The position numbers were made by a program, and so were the translations under genes. From Alkalihalobacterium alkalinitrilicum (GTDB lineage Bacteria; Bacillota; Bacilli; Bacillales; Bacillaceae_F), in NCBI RefSeq assembly GCF_002019605.1, contig NZ_KV917368.1, forward strand, positions 93,809 through 157,808: a stretch of 64,000 nucleotides of DNA, read 5' to 3'. The notes under the pieces were generated by a model that was not told where the DNA came from, ran no database searches, and saw nothing but the letters and a program-made list of their open reading frames with translations. Below, piece after piece: positions 36,298-44,584 of the stretch (positions within the stretch are counted from its first letter, which is position 1; each line of letters starts with the position of its first letter).

Positions 36298-38103
36298 TCA
36301 TTGCTTTTTACTTAAAAACTCGATAACTTGCTTTAATGGTTGGTCAACCTGAAAGTAATTTGCAAATGGACAACCTTTTGTATTTAAACGATCGATGATT
36401 GTGTCTATTGTAAAATGGGTAGGGTTTAACTGTTCATTAACTTCATCCCAAAATAAAGGAGTTGCAACAGTTGCTTCTTTTCGGCCCCTTGCAGAATAGG
36501 GGGCGATAATCGTTTTTCCCTCTGCATGTTGTATATAATCAACATACAATCGTTTTCCACGGTTCTTTTTCATTCGTTCCACTGTAAATAAGTCAGGCTC
36601 TTTAGAGATAAGGTAATCGGCTACAAACGAAGTAAAAATTCTAGTTTCCGTAAACGTATATTTTTCTTCTTTTAAAGGTAAATGAACCTGTATCCCTTTT
36701 CCACCAGATGTTTTAACAAATGGTTGTAATCCGAGTTGATCACATACGTCTCTAATCATTAATGCACCTTTAACAGCAACTTGAAAATCCTCAACAGAAT
36801 GGGGATCTAGGTCAAATAAAATTTCCCTCGGTTGATGGGAGTGAATAGTTTGAAATGGAATGTGAAATTCAATAGCCCCTTGATTTCCTAACCAGAGTAA
36901 AGTTTTAATCGATTGGCAAACGATGTAGTTAATCCCTTCATATTCAAATGAATTTACAAAAGCTGGGGCGTAGTCGGGTATATTTTTTTGAAAAAAAGCT
37001 TCCCCTTCAATTCCGTTTGGATAACGAACGACGGTAAGGTGACGATCTTTTAAAAAAGGTAAGAAAAAAGGTGAAACTTGTTTGATATAATCAATATACT
37101 CTTTTTTTGTAAAAGATAAAGATTTCCAATACACTTTTTCAGGGCTTGTGATTTCAACATCATAATGTAGTTCTTGTTTAGGATTTGTTTGGTCTACAGT
37201 ACAGTCAATATATGATAAGTCCAAGCGAAAACGTTCAAAAAAAGGTTCTCTTAATTGTTCTTTATAAAATTGTAAATACTTAACTTCAATACAAATACTG
37301 GGCTCAACATAAATAAATTGTTTGTCTACACTTGTCTTATTTTTTTTTATCGTTTGGACTAATGCTTTTTCTTCATCAATACTTAGTCCGTGTTTGAATA
37401 ATCCAATAGGAACAATTTGTCCATGATTCCATAAGCTAACGTGAAAATAACCGTTTTCCTTTTCATACGCAGTAATAAAGCAGCTGAGTTTTTTATAGTT
37501 CTTAATTTTCAACCATGATCGAGTTCGTCCATTTTCCCATTTACTGTGGTCTAATTTTGCTATCACACCTTCACTGTCATGCTGAAGCACTTGTTCCCAA
37601 ATGGTCGAAAACGAGTCGCAGGCAGGGATATATTTAAATACAGTTTCTGTTTTTAAATTAGATTTCTCAAATAAGTTAAATAACTTTTCTTTACGAGTAA
37701 GATAAGGTTCGTTCTTAAGACTTTTTCCTTTTATCTCTAATAAATCAAACAAACAGAGTGTAACAGGTCGACTTTTGGCTTCAGTTACGATGGTTTCTTC
37801 ATTCCGTAGTCTACCACGCCTTTGGATTGCCTCAAAATCTCCTTTCAATTCGTTTTCAAGAACAACAATTTCACCGTCTAATTCAATTGGGAAAAGGTTT
37901 TCAATGGATGCCTGAATGTTTTGACTTGCTTGAACGAGTTCTGGAAATTGCTCATTTAATATTCGACCATTTTTACTTATAAGTATGAACTCTGTATTAC
38001 TCCATTTTAGCAAGCAACGATATCCATCATATTTGATTTCATATTTCCACTTTGAATCTATTGGGGTATCAAATGATAATGTTGGACTCATCGGTTTTTT
38101 CAT
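36298..38103 (-). CDS. ligD: LigD-like ATP-dependent DNA ligase with polymerase domain (YkoU)
   Basis: This 601-residue end-joining enzyme has an N-terminal ATP-dependent ligase (about residues 1-300; nucleophile K24 in IKYDGYR) and a C-terminal primase/polymerase domain (about 330-600; ILFDLDP, TSGGKGIQVH). It matches the ligase-polymerase order of B. subtilis YkoU; there is no 3'-phosphoesterase domain. With Ku it seals double-strand breaks, important in germinating spores. ATG 38103 is chosen: AAAGGAG precedes it, and it aligns with known N-termini. An in-frame start at 38208 would overlap the shared promoter region with ku. Confidence 0.92.
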   Translation of the reverse strand: MKKPMSPTLSFDTPIDSKWKYEIKYDGYRCLLKWSNTEFILISKNGRILNEQFPELVQASQNIQASIENLFPIELDGEIVVLENELKGDFEAIQRRGRLRNEETIVTEAKSRPVTLCLFDLLEIKGKSLKNEPYLTRKEKLFNLFEKSNLKTETVFKYIPACDSFSTIWEQVLQHDSEGVIAKLDHSKWENGRTRSWLKIKNYKKLSCFITAYEKENGYFHVSLWNHGQIVPIGLFKHGLSIDEEKALVQTIKKNKTSVDKQFIYVEPSICIEVKYLQFYKEQLREPFFERFRLDLSYIDCTVDQTNPKQELHYDVEITSPEKVYWKSLSFTKKEYIDYIKQVSPFFLPFLKDRHLTVVRYPNGIEGEAFFQKNIPDYAPAFVNSFEYEGINYIVCQSIKTLLWLGNQGAIEFHIPFQTIHSHQPREILFDLDPHSVEDFQVAVKGALMIRDVCDQLGLQPFVKTSGGKGIQVHLPLKEEKYTFTETRIFTSFVADYLISKEPDLFTVERMKKNRGKRLYVDYIQHAEGKTIIAPYSARGRKEATVATPLFWDEVNEQLNPTHFTIDTIIDRLNTKGCPFANYFQVDQPLKQVIEFLSKKQ

Positions 38104-38280
38104 CGGTTCGCTCCTTTCTGTTGTACTCATAATTGTAGTTTCCCCTCTTGAGGGCTGATTACTAAACCAATCTAAATATAATTTGCCAGTGAAATAGTCT
38201 GGTATCATTGAATGTTTTTACATAAATAATGATAAGCACCAAATACTATAAGAAAATGAAAAGAAAGAAGGTGCTACAAG

Positions 38281-39117
38281 ATGCACACGGTTTGGCGAGG
38301 TAGCATTAGCTTTGGTTTAGTAAATATACCTATAAAACTCCATGCAGCAACTGAAAATAAAGATATTAAATTACGAAATCTACACGCGGAATGTAAATCT
38401 CCATTAAAATACGAAAAAACATGTCCAGTTTGTGAAAAAGAAGTTGAAAATGATGAGATTGTTAAAGCGTATGAATATGCGAAAAATAAATTTGTCATTC
38501 TTGATGAGGAGGAGCTAGAACAGTTAAAGAAGGAAAACGAAGATAAAGCCGTCGAAATCATTGACTTTGTAAAACTAGAAGAAATTGATCCAATATATTT
38601 TGAGCGAAGTTATTTTATTGCACCGAGTGAAGGAGGTACGAAAGCGTACACGCTATTACGAAAAGCACTTGAAGATTCTGGGAAAATTGGTGTAGCGAAA
38701 ATTATTATTCGTTCTAAGGAAAATTTAGCAATAGTTCGTGTTTATAAAAACACGCTTGTGATGGAGACGATTCATTACCCAGACGAAGTTCGAAATGTTG
38801 CAGATGTACCGAATGTTCCAAGTAGTGATGACGTAACCGAAAAAGAATTAGACACAGCCAAAATGTTAATAGACCAACTAACGACCGAGTTTGACCCTGA
38901 GAAATATCATGATGAATATCGTAATGCGTTGATGGAATTAATTGAAAAGAAAAAGGGTGCAGAGCAAACGGTTACAGCTGCAGATAAAAAAGCAACTACG
39001 ACTGGCAACGTAACAGACCTTATGGCTGCACTTCAAGCTTCGATTGATAAAACAAAAAAGCCCTCAGCAAAACCAGCAACGAAAAAGAAGGCCACAAAAA
39101 TGAAAAAGAATGCATAG
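38281..39117 (+). CDS. ku: Ku DNA end-binding protein (YkoV)
   Basis: This 278-residue bacterial Ku has the ring-forming core. The first residues (MHTVWRGSISFGLVNIP) are nearly invariant; the core contains ECKSPLKYEK and CPVCEKEV, and the C-terminus is Lys-rich (KPSAKPATKKKATKMKK), as in DNA-binding Ku tails. It dimerises on DNA ends and recruits LigD. It is transcribed divergently from ligD over a 177-base intergenic region, so the two genes share control. Confidence 0.93.
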   Translation: MHTVWRGSISFGLVNIPIKLHAATENKDIKLRNLHAECKSPLKYEKTCPVCEKEVENDEIVKAYEYAKNKFVILDEEELEQLKKENEDKAVEIIDFVKLEEIDPIYFERSYFIAPSEGGTKAYTLLRKALEDSGKIGVAKIIIRSKENLAIVRVYKNTLVMETIHYPDEVRNVADVPNVPSSDDVTEKELDTAKMLIDQLTTEFDPEKYHDEYRNALMELIEKKKGAEQTVTAADKKATTTGNVTDLMAALQASIDKTKKPSAKPATKKKATKMKKNA

Positions 39118-39122
39118 GCATG

Positions 39123-39164
39123 AAGAAGGAGGCTTAAACTCAAAATGGGGCCAGCCTCCTTCTT
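39123..39164 (+). terminator. terminator after ku
   Basis: A perfect 12-base stem (AAGAAGGAGGCT, 39123-39134, with AGCCTCCTTCTT, 39153-39164). Confidence 0.8.
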
Positions 39165-39169
39165 TATAC

Positions 39170-39276
39170 ATTTATCTCGCAACAACTGGCATTAATACCC
39201 CCACTTCAAGACTTCGAGAGAACAAAGAAGGATAAGTGGGGGAAGAGGAAAACCCTCACTGATGGAAGTTTCTTAT
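39170..39276 (+). repeat. modular intergenic repeat, copy C (short form, best preserved)
   Basis: TTATCTCGCAACAACTGGCA, then CCCCCACTT pairing with AAGTGGGGG, then GAGGAAAACCCTC (4-base stem) and ACTGATGGAAGTTTC. It lies directly between ku's terminator and the end of the HAD gene. Confidence 0.85.
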
Positions 39277-40065
39277 TTAAATCTTTTGTAATAGCTTTGG
39301 AAGCTCGGATAATTCTTTGATTGTATGCGTTGGGTAAATGTCGTCAACGATGTCTTTATCATCACGATTAATCCAGACATTTTTCATCCCAATACGATTG
39401 GAACCGATGATGTCAGTATGTAAATTATCACCGACCATCACTGCTTGGTCCTTCGTTAATTCTGTCAAATATAGGCAGTGTTCAAAAATCGCTGGATCAG
39501 GTTTCCCTCGACCGAAAGCACCCGAGATAATAATGTGATCAAAATAAGGAACAAGTTCTGGTGTCATATCAAGTTTTTCGTTTTGTAATTCAGGAGAACC
39601 GTTAGTTAGTAATAGAAGTTGGTAATCTTTTTTTAGTTCCTCTAATAAAGTGAACGTATCTTCATATATAAAAGGTAATGTCCTTCTTTTTTTTGCGAAT
39701 AATTCCCCAAGCTCAGCACCGAATGCTGGATCATCAATTCCTAATGCTTTTAACCCAGCTGTCCATGCATCTGTACGATATTGCGGTACAATTTCTTTCA
39801 TTTTCCGAAAGTTAACATTTATTTTATCACCAAAATTTCCCCATAATCCTTCAAAGGGGTTAATTCCAATCATTTTAGTAAATTCATACGTTTCGTAATT
39901 ACTATATAATTGACGAGCCGCTTCTCTCACAGCTTCTTCAAAATGATGAATGTCTACACCATACTTATCAACTGCAACTTGGCACGTCGCTTTAAAGGAT
40001 TCAGCGACACTTTTTTTATCCCACAGCAATGTATCATCTAAGTCAAAAATGACTGCCTTTAGCAT
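39277..40065 (-). CDS. HAD family hydrolase
   Basis: This 262-residue haloacid-dehalogenase phosphatase (YjjG/YsaA type) carries DLDDTL (motif I nucleophile D9), LLLTNGSP (motif II Ser/Thr), the motif III Lys in GRGKPDP, and GDNLHTDI (motif IV). It has a C1-type helical cap of about 110 residues between motifs I and II. The substrate is unknown, though similar proteins act on small phosphates such as nucleotides. The start is ATG 40065. Repeat copy C lies right after the stop. Confidence 0.88.
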   Translation of the reverse strand: MLKAVIFDLDDTLLWDKKSVAESFKATCQVAVDKYGVDIHHFEEAVREAARQLYSNYETYEFTKMIGINPFEGLWGNFGDKINVNFRKMKEIVPQYRTDAWTAGLKALGIDDPAFGAELGELFAKKRRTLPFIYEDTFTLLEELKKDYQLLLLTNGSPELQNEKLDMTPELVPYFDHIIISGAFGRGKPDPAIFEHCLYLTELTKDQAVMVGDNLHTDIIGSNRIGMKNVWINRDDKDIVDDIYPTHTIKELSELPKLLQKI

Positions 40066-40233
40066 TCTTATTCTCCACTCCTTATGTATTATATATAGAT
40101 TGTACTATAAAAATCAGAGCGAAAATTAAAAAACTTCTAAATTTCGATTTTTGTTTGTGTAAATGAAGTTCAAGTTCCTAGATTGAACTTTATCACTACG
40201 GAAAAATGTAATATAACAAATTTAAAAAACTAG

Positions 40234-40262
40234 TTGACTATTATATAACAGAATAATATAAT
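40234..40262 (+). promoter_or_regulatory. near-consensus sigma-A promoter for a small gene
   Basis: TTGACT (40234-40239), exactly 17 bases, then perfect TATAAT (40257-40262). Only one base departs from consensus. It precedes a 33-codon gene. Confidence 0.8.
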
Positions 40263-40314
40263 AGAAAACAAGAAGAGGGAATAAACAAAAAATTCTAACA
40301 AGGAGTTGTTTAAG

Positions 40315-40416
40315 ATGAGAATGTCAACTGAGAATAGTAATAAAGGACAGTTTGAAGAAGTGCAAGAAGATCAAACAATCCTTGATATGATCAATGATTA
40401 TTACGCAAGAAACTAA
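40315..40416 (+). CDS. small acidic protein of 33 residues with own promoter and terminator
   Basis: ATG 40315 follows AAGGAG. The product begins MRMSTENSNKGQFEEVQEDQ and ends DMINDYYARN; it is acidic and polar with an amphipathic C-terminal helix (ILDMINDYYAR). A near-consensus sigma-A promoter, an SD and a perfect terminator make a complete transcription unit of about 220 bases. No family is recognised. It could instead be an sRNA with a small ORF. Confidence 0.65.
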   Translation: MRMSTENSNKGQFEEVQEDQTILDMINDYYARN

Positions 40417-40461
40417 TATTGTTTTCCAATTTCCATTTACCATAAATCACATACTTACCTC

Positions 40462-40492
40462 AATAAAGCCGTCTATATTAGACGGCTTTATT
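40462..40492 (+). terminator. strong terminator after the 33-residue gene
   Basis: A perfect 14-base stem (AATAAAGCCGTCTA with TAGACGGCTTTATT, 40462-40475 and 40479-40492) with a 3-base loop. Confidence 0.88.
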
Positions 40493-40572
40493 AGATGTAT
40501 AATGAAAAAACAGTAATAATAATTTATGATAATCAAACATATACTACATAACTGTTATAATACAAAGTCACA

Positions 40573-41601
40573 TTATGTGAAGTACTCAATTTTAGCATCA
40601 GGAAAATATTCATGAATATAACCATATAAAGTTTCTTTCAATTGTTCCTGTTCATCTGTTTGATATACATACTTTCCAATTCCGTATTTCCCCCATTTAT
40701 ATTTTCGCTTTTCTTCATCCAACTCAAGCTTTGTCATTGGATAATTTTTCTCAATTACGCGTTTGGCTGGTTTTGTAAATCGATGCTGAATTAATTCAAA
40801 TGTAACGTCTTTTTTCGCTTCTAGCGGTAAAGTCTCGTTTAATGTAATAAACAATTTTTTATAACCTTCTTGCCATCCTTCATGAATGTAAATAGGGGCA
40901 ACGATAAACCCTAAAGGATAACCAGCTTTAGCGACTTTTGCAGCCGCTTCGATCCGTTGTTGTAAAGGAGAAGTCCCAGGTTCAAAGTTTTTAATGATAA
41001 AATCTGCATTGATACTAAAACGAAAGCGGGTTTGTCCATTATGCTCAGCATCGAGAAGGTGATCTACATGATGAAATTTGGTCACAAAGCGCAATTTACC
41101 GAAATCAGATTTTCCAAAAAACTCGATCGCTCGTTTAAGTGAATGAGTTAGATGGTCAATACCAACGATATCTGATGTACATGAAGCTTCAAACCGCGTG
41201 ATTTCTGGAGCACGTTCGTCCATGTATTTTTGCGCTGCTGCAAAGATTTCATCTGTATTCACATACGTTCGAATGTATGGTTTACTTCCCATGGTGGTTT
41301 GTAAATAACAATAATGACAATGGCCCATACACCCCGTTGCTAATGGAATTGCGTATTCGGCTGAAGGCTTTGAAGTATCGAATTTTAACGTCCGTCTTAC
41401 ACCAACAACTAGAGTGGATTTGGCGTTGCGATACTTTTGTAAATCATTGTCACCAGGGATGTTACGAACTTGATTGTGGGAAGTTGTTTCGCGTATTTCT
41501 AACCCCATTTTTTCAAACTTGTCCTTAAGTTCTTTCCCAAGCTGAAATTCAAGTGCTTGAGGTTCAATATATACAAGTTGTGGAACGAATGGTTTAATCA
41601 T
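40573..41601 (-). CDS. splB: spore photoproduct lyase SplB
   Basis: This 342-residue radical SAM enzyme directly reverses 5-thyminyl-5,6-dihydrothymine, the UV lesion of spores. C91, C95 and C98 (CMGHCHYC) hold the cluster, and C141 (ASCTSD) is the catalytic hydrogen donor. Both positions equal those of B. subtilis SplB. ATG 41601 is chosen; GTG 41604 directly before it is too close to the SD (AAGGAAG). It follows splA by 28 bases, in one operon. Confidence 0.95.
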   Translation of the reverse strand: MIKPFVPQLVYIEPQALEFQLGKELKDKFEKMGLEIRETTSHNQVRNIPGDNDLQKYRNAKSTLVVGVRRTLKFDTSKPSAEYAIPLATGCMGHCHYCYLQTTMGSKPYIRTYVNTDEIFAAAQKYMDERAPEITRFEASCTSDIVGIDHLTHSLKRAIEFFGKSDFGKLRFVTKFHHVDHLLDAEHNGQTRFRFSINADFIIKNFEPGTSPLQQRIEAAAKVAKAGYPLGFIVAPIYIHEGWQEGYKKLFITLNETLPLEAKKDVTFELIQHRFTKPAKRVIEKNYPMTKLELDEEKRKYKWGKYGIGKYVYQTDEQEQLKETLYGYIHEYFPDAKIEYFT

Positions 41602-41629
41602 CACGTCACTTCCTTAATTGGCTATTAGG

Positions 41630-41872
41630 CTACATTGTAGGGCCAAAATAATATTCATACATTTGTTCCGCTTCGTCTGGTGTTTGGTACATCGCATATT
41701 CATCCGATAAAGGGTAATATGTATCATACATGAAAAGGGAGAGTTCGTTTGGGTTTTCAGGGTTTGATGTTATTGTCGCTTCTTGTATGGTTGCCACATT
41801 TTGTGTATGGGGGTTGCGATAAATGACATATACAGAATCGCCCTCTTGTAAGTCGCGTATATTCATAATCAA
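41630..41872 (-). CDS. splA: transcriptional regulator SplA
   Basis: This 80-residue TRAP-like protein has GDSVYVIYRNPHTQNVATIQ near the N-terminus and an acidic aromatic C-terminus (MYEYYFGP). SplA negatively controls splB in B. subtilis. TTG 41872 is in frame, with GGATG upstream; the ATG two codons later (41866) is another possible start. It is the first gene of splA-splB. Confidence 0.88.
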   Translation of the reverse strand: MIMNIRDLQEGDSVYVIYRNPHTQNVATIQEATITSNPENPNELSLFMYDTYYPLSDEYAMYQTPDEAEQMYEYYFGPTM

Positions 41873-42257
41873 ATATTCATCCTTTCATATGAAGAAGAGA
41901 TAGCCTTTTTCTGTATTAGTAATTTTACCTTTCCACTATGTTTTATTTGCTAAATCTTTAAGTAAAATTTGGATTATATGTTAAATGAGCTATTACACGA
42001 TGCATTGGTCGGCAAAGCTAGATTGACCAATTGCCATTAATCGCGTATTGTTGAAGAAGTTTTTGCGGTACGTCCACCAAAACCTCAAAATAACACGCCC
42101 TTAATAACGAGAAATACCTGAGCAAATTTTATAATAAGCAAAAAACTGATTTCATTATACTTAAAGCCAGTATTTACCATGAAATAATGGTTATTTTCAT
42201 TTTCCTGTAAAAAGAGTATAATTTTCTTAGTTTTATAGTATAAAAGGAGGGTATTTT
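41873..42257. other. 385-base gap between splA and the lipoprotein gene
   Basis: It should hold the divergent promoters of splA and the lipoprotein gene; I could not place them by eye. A hairpin with GCATTGGTC and GACCAAT arms (42002-42031) lies in the middle. No ORF here has an SD. Short frames such as MLNELLHDALVGKARLTNCH near 41980 look like chance. Confidence 0.4.
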
Positions 42258-42842
42258 TTGATAATCAGTAATAAGTGGTTTATTTTATTGATAGGACTTA
42301 CATTGTTATTATCTGCTTGCGGGACAAAAGAGGATGTGATCATTGATCAAAGTGTTGGTGGAGAAGATGGCGGGCACCAATTAGAAGAAGAATTAATAAA
42401 TGAATTAAAAAATGAGTTAAAAGAAGAACTACGAGAAGAATTAAAAGAAGAAATTGAAGAGGAGCTACGTGAACAATTAGCTGCTGTACATCAGGAAACA
42501 GAAGAAAATACAGGAAACGAACTTGAACAGGATAAAGGTGAGCTCGGTTGGGAAGGGCAATGGGAATTGAATGACCACCCAGATTTAAATGGGTATTTAC
42601 ATATCTATCAAGAAACAAATGAGGGTTTTTACTTTGATATCCACGTTGCATATACCCATGTAGGTGAAATTGAAGGCGCTTATGCTATTAAAAATGGTAA
42701 TATCGCAAAATCTATTGAAGATGAGTATGGTTGCGTGATGACACTTAGGCGGACTGGTAACTTTATTACATCTGAAGAAGGATCAGAATGTTACGTTTGG
42801 AGTGGAATGGCGATCGATTTAAATCGGGAATTTACACGTTAA
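42258..42842 (+). CDS. lipoprotein with long Glu/Lys helix
   Basis: This 194-residue lipoprotein has a signal peptide ending in the lipobox LLSAC (Cys about residue 21). A 45-residue helical stretch (about 42-85) follows, made of repeated ELKEEL/EELREEL units, highly acidic with a heptad-like spacing. The C-terminal domain (about 105-190) has beta-like segments (GYLHIYQETNEGFYFDI) and two Cys (YGCVMT and SECYVW) that could form a disulphide. The TTG start at 42258 has AAAAGGAGGG in front. The function is unknown; the helix looks like a spacer between membrane and globular domain. Confidence 0.7.
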   Translation: MIISNKWFILLIGLTLLLSACGTKEDVIIDQSVGGEDGGHQLEEELINELKNELKEELREELKEEIEEELREQLAAVHQETEENTGNELEQDKGELGWEGQWELNDHPDLNGYLHIYQETNEGFYFDIHVAYTHVGEIEGAYAIKNGNIAKSIEDEYGCVMTLRRTGNFITSEEGSECYVWSGMAIDLNREFTR

Positions 42843-42916
42843 AGTCATCGTCATTGTTCTATATATTTTCCTTTTTTGGTATGATAAAGTTAAATGTATG
42901 CAAAGGAGGTAAAATC

Positions 42917-43120
42917 ATGATCCATCAAACTTGGAGCGAAAGCGAAACGATTAAAAAAGTAAAATGTGTACATACAAATGCAAAAAAATATATGGTAGAC
43001 CGTGCGTTAACTGCTGAAAAGGTCTACGATGTGAAAAACGAAACAGAGGAGTTTTACTTTGTTGTCGATAACACAGGTAAAGTAGGCGGTTACTACAAAG
43101 ATTATTTTCAAGAGGCTTAA
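42917..43120 (+). CDS. DUF6501-like small protein
   Basis: This 67-residue protein begins MIHQTWSESETIKKVKCVHT and ends with the motif GGYYKDYFQEA, matching a family found in many Bacillus. A strong SD (AAAGGAGG) precedes ATG 42917. An in-frame reading from 42788 begins inside the upstream gene and is not supported. The function is unknown. A large terminator follows. Confidence 0.7.
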   Translation: MIHQTWSESETIKKVKCVHTNAKKYMVDRALTAEKVYDVKNETEEFYFVVDNTGKVGGYYKDYFQEA

Positions 43121-43133
43121 GATAATCTAAGTT

Positions 43134-43236
43134 AAAAAGACTACTCTATTCATTGCTATGCTGCTCTCTTCAGAAATTCGTCTTGGCGTAATATTTACGA
43201 AGAAGGAGTGTACAATTAGAGTAGTCTTTTTTCTCT
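43134..43236 (+). terminator. terminator with 68-base structured insert
   Basis: A perfect 15-base outer stem (AAAAAGACTACTCTA, 43134-43148, with its complement, 43217-43231) is followed by T residues. The loop holds GAAGAAGGAGTGTAC, similar to the loop at 15310. Confidence 0.7.
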
Positions 43237-43272
43237 ATGTTTTACTTCCTAGAGTTTAAAGGGAACGATTAC

Positions 43273-44214
43273 TCAATGCTTGTCATTCATGTCATTTAAA
43301 CGTGTTTCTACAAGTTTTTCTAACGATTGCTCGAGGCTGATTTTGTCTAGCTGTGTACCTATAAAGACTAATGTGGTTGGGTAGTCCATCATATCTGGTA
43401 ATAAAATGGGTTGTCCATTTGAATATTGAAACGAGTAAAGCATGTTTGACTCGATAAAGCGAACAAATCCTTTAATGCGATAGAATGAAGACGGTAGAGT
43501 TAAAATAAATTGTTCAAATTTTTCATGACTAATCGGTTGTTGGAATGTATAGACAAAGGTTTGTAATGTTAACTGGTCGATCGTCAGCTTTGATGTCTTT
43601 TCTTTTTCCTGTAATGAAATGCCATTGACGAAAGCAGGGTTAATATCAGCATAAGTTGTAAAAACAGCGAATGCTTTAGGGTTAATCGATTGAATAGTAT
43701 AAAGGGTAGATGCTTGTTCACTTTCACTAATAAGATCGCTTTTATTTAAAAGCAATAAGTCTGCATGCTTAATTTGTTCCCAAATAAGTTCGCCAACAAC
43801 TTGGTCAAGAGTATGTTGCTTCGTCCAAAGTGTCAAGTCGACAAGGGTAATAATTCCCCGCATGTAAATTTTCGTAGCTAAGGAAGGTGACATACACGCA
43901 TCATATACTTCTAAAGGATGTGCTGCCCCTGTAGTTTCAATATAAATGGCATCAAGATCGTTTTCTTCAAGAAGTTTCCTCAGTTGCTCCTCAAATTGAT
44001 CAATGATCGTACAACAGACACAACCATCGAGTAGTTCTTTCAAAGGCAAGTCTTTAGAAATTGCAGTACTGTCAATGGAGACTTTGCCAATTTCGTTCAT
44101 AACGACTCCGACTTTTCGCCCAGCCTGTTTTTCATACTGAAGCAATGTTTTCAATAATGTTGTTTTTCCGCTACCTAAAAACCCTGATAATATGTAAATT
44201 TCCGTTTGTTTCAT
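43273..44214 (-). CDS. CobW/COG0523 family GTPase
   Basis: This 313-residue P-loop GTPase has Walker A GFLGSGKTT (residues 11-19), the metal-binding CxCC (GCVCCTI), NKSD (guanine specificity) and a C-terminal CobW_C domain. COG0523 proteins are metallochaperones for zinc or other metals. No clear Zur or Fur box is seen upstream, so the metal is unassigned. The start is ATG 44214. Confidence 0.88.
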   Translation of the reverse strand: MKQTEIYILSGFLGSGKTTLLKTLLQYEKQAGRKVGVVMNEIGKVSIDSTAISKDLPLKELLDGCVCCTIIDQFEEQLRKLLEENDLDAIYIETTGAAHPLEVYDACMSPSLATKIYMRGIITLVDLTLWTKQHTLDQVVGELIWEQIKHADLLLLNKSDLISESEQASTLYTIQSINPKAFAVFTTYADINPAFVNGISLQEKEKTSKLTIDQLTLQTFVYTFQQPISHEKFEQFILTLPSSFYRIKGFVRFIESNMLYSFQYSNGQPILLPDMMDYPTTLVFIGTQLDKISLEQSLEKLVETRLNDMNDKH

Positions 44215-44330
44215 CTAAATAACTCCTTACTAATCAAGTTGAAGTTTCATTATATTATACACTAGTTGTCGTATAGTTGTATTAAGACAACCCTACTCCT
44301 CCATAAACTGTTTGTAAGGAGGGATGGACA

Positions 44331-44483
44331 GTGTTAAAAGGAGTTGACTTGCAAATGATCTCATTTGTTGGGATTTCATTAATCCAAGATTACTTAACGT
44401 TTAAGCATTTTCCTAGAATATATTTTTGGAATGTGGAGCAGCAGTTAATAAATGATGATGAACATTCGAAAAAATCGGCGTAA
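44331..44483 (+). CDS. small protein of 50 residues, unknown function
   Basis: GTG 44331 follows AAGGAGGG at ideal spacing. The product runs MLKGVDLQMISFVGISLIQD through TFKHFPRIYFWNVEQQL to EHSKKSA, with one moderately hydrophobic N-terminal stretch. A perfect terminator follows 37 bases downstream. I do not recognise the family. Confidence 0.55.
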   Translation: MLKGVDLQMISFVGISLIQDYLTFKHFPRIYFWNVEQQLINDDEHSKKSA

Positions 44484-44520
44484 GGTTAACTTGAGATATG
44501 ACCTAGGCGAAAAATAAAAT

Positions 44521-44554
44521 GAAGGGTGACTCAAAATAGTTTGAGTCACCCTTC
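44521..44554. terminator. bidirectional terminator
   Basis: A perfect 15-base stem (GAAGGGTGACTCAAA, 44521-44535, with its complement, 44540-44554) with a 4-base loop. Confidence 0.9.
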
Positions 44555-44584
44555 GCTTATTAAGATTATCTATGCTATTTCAAA

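Noticed and set aside
42340-42651. A long minus-strand ORF rich in Leu opposite the lipoprotein gene
   Set aside because: It is the mirror of the Glu-rich repeat codons of the real gene and has no SD.
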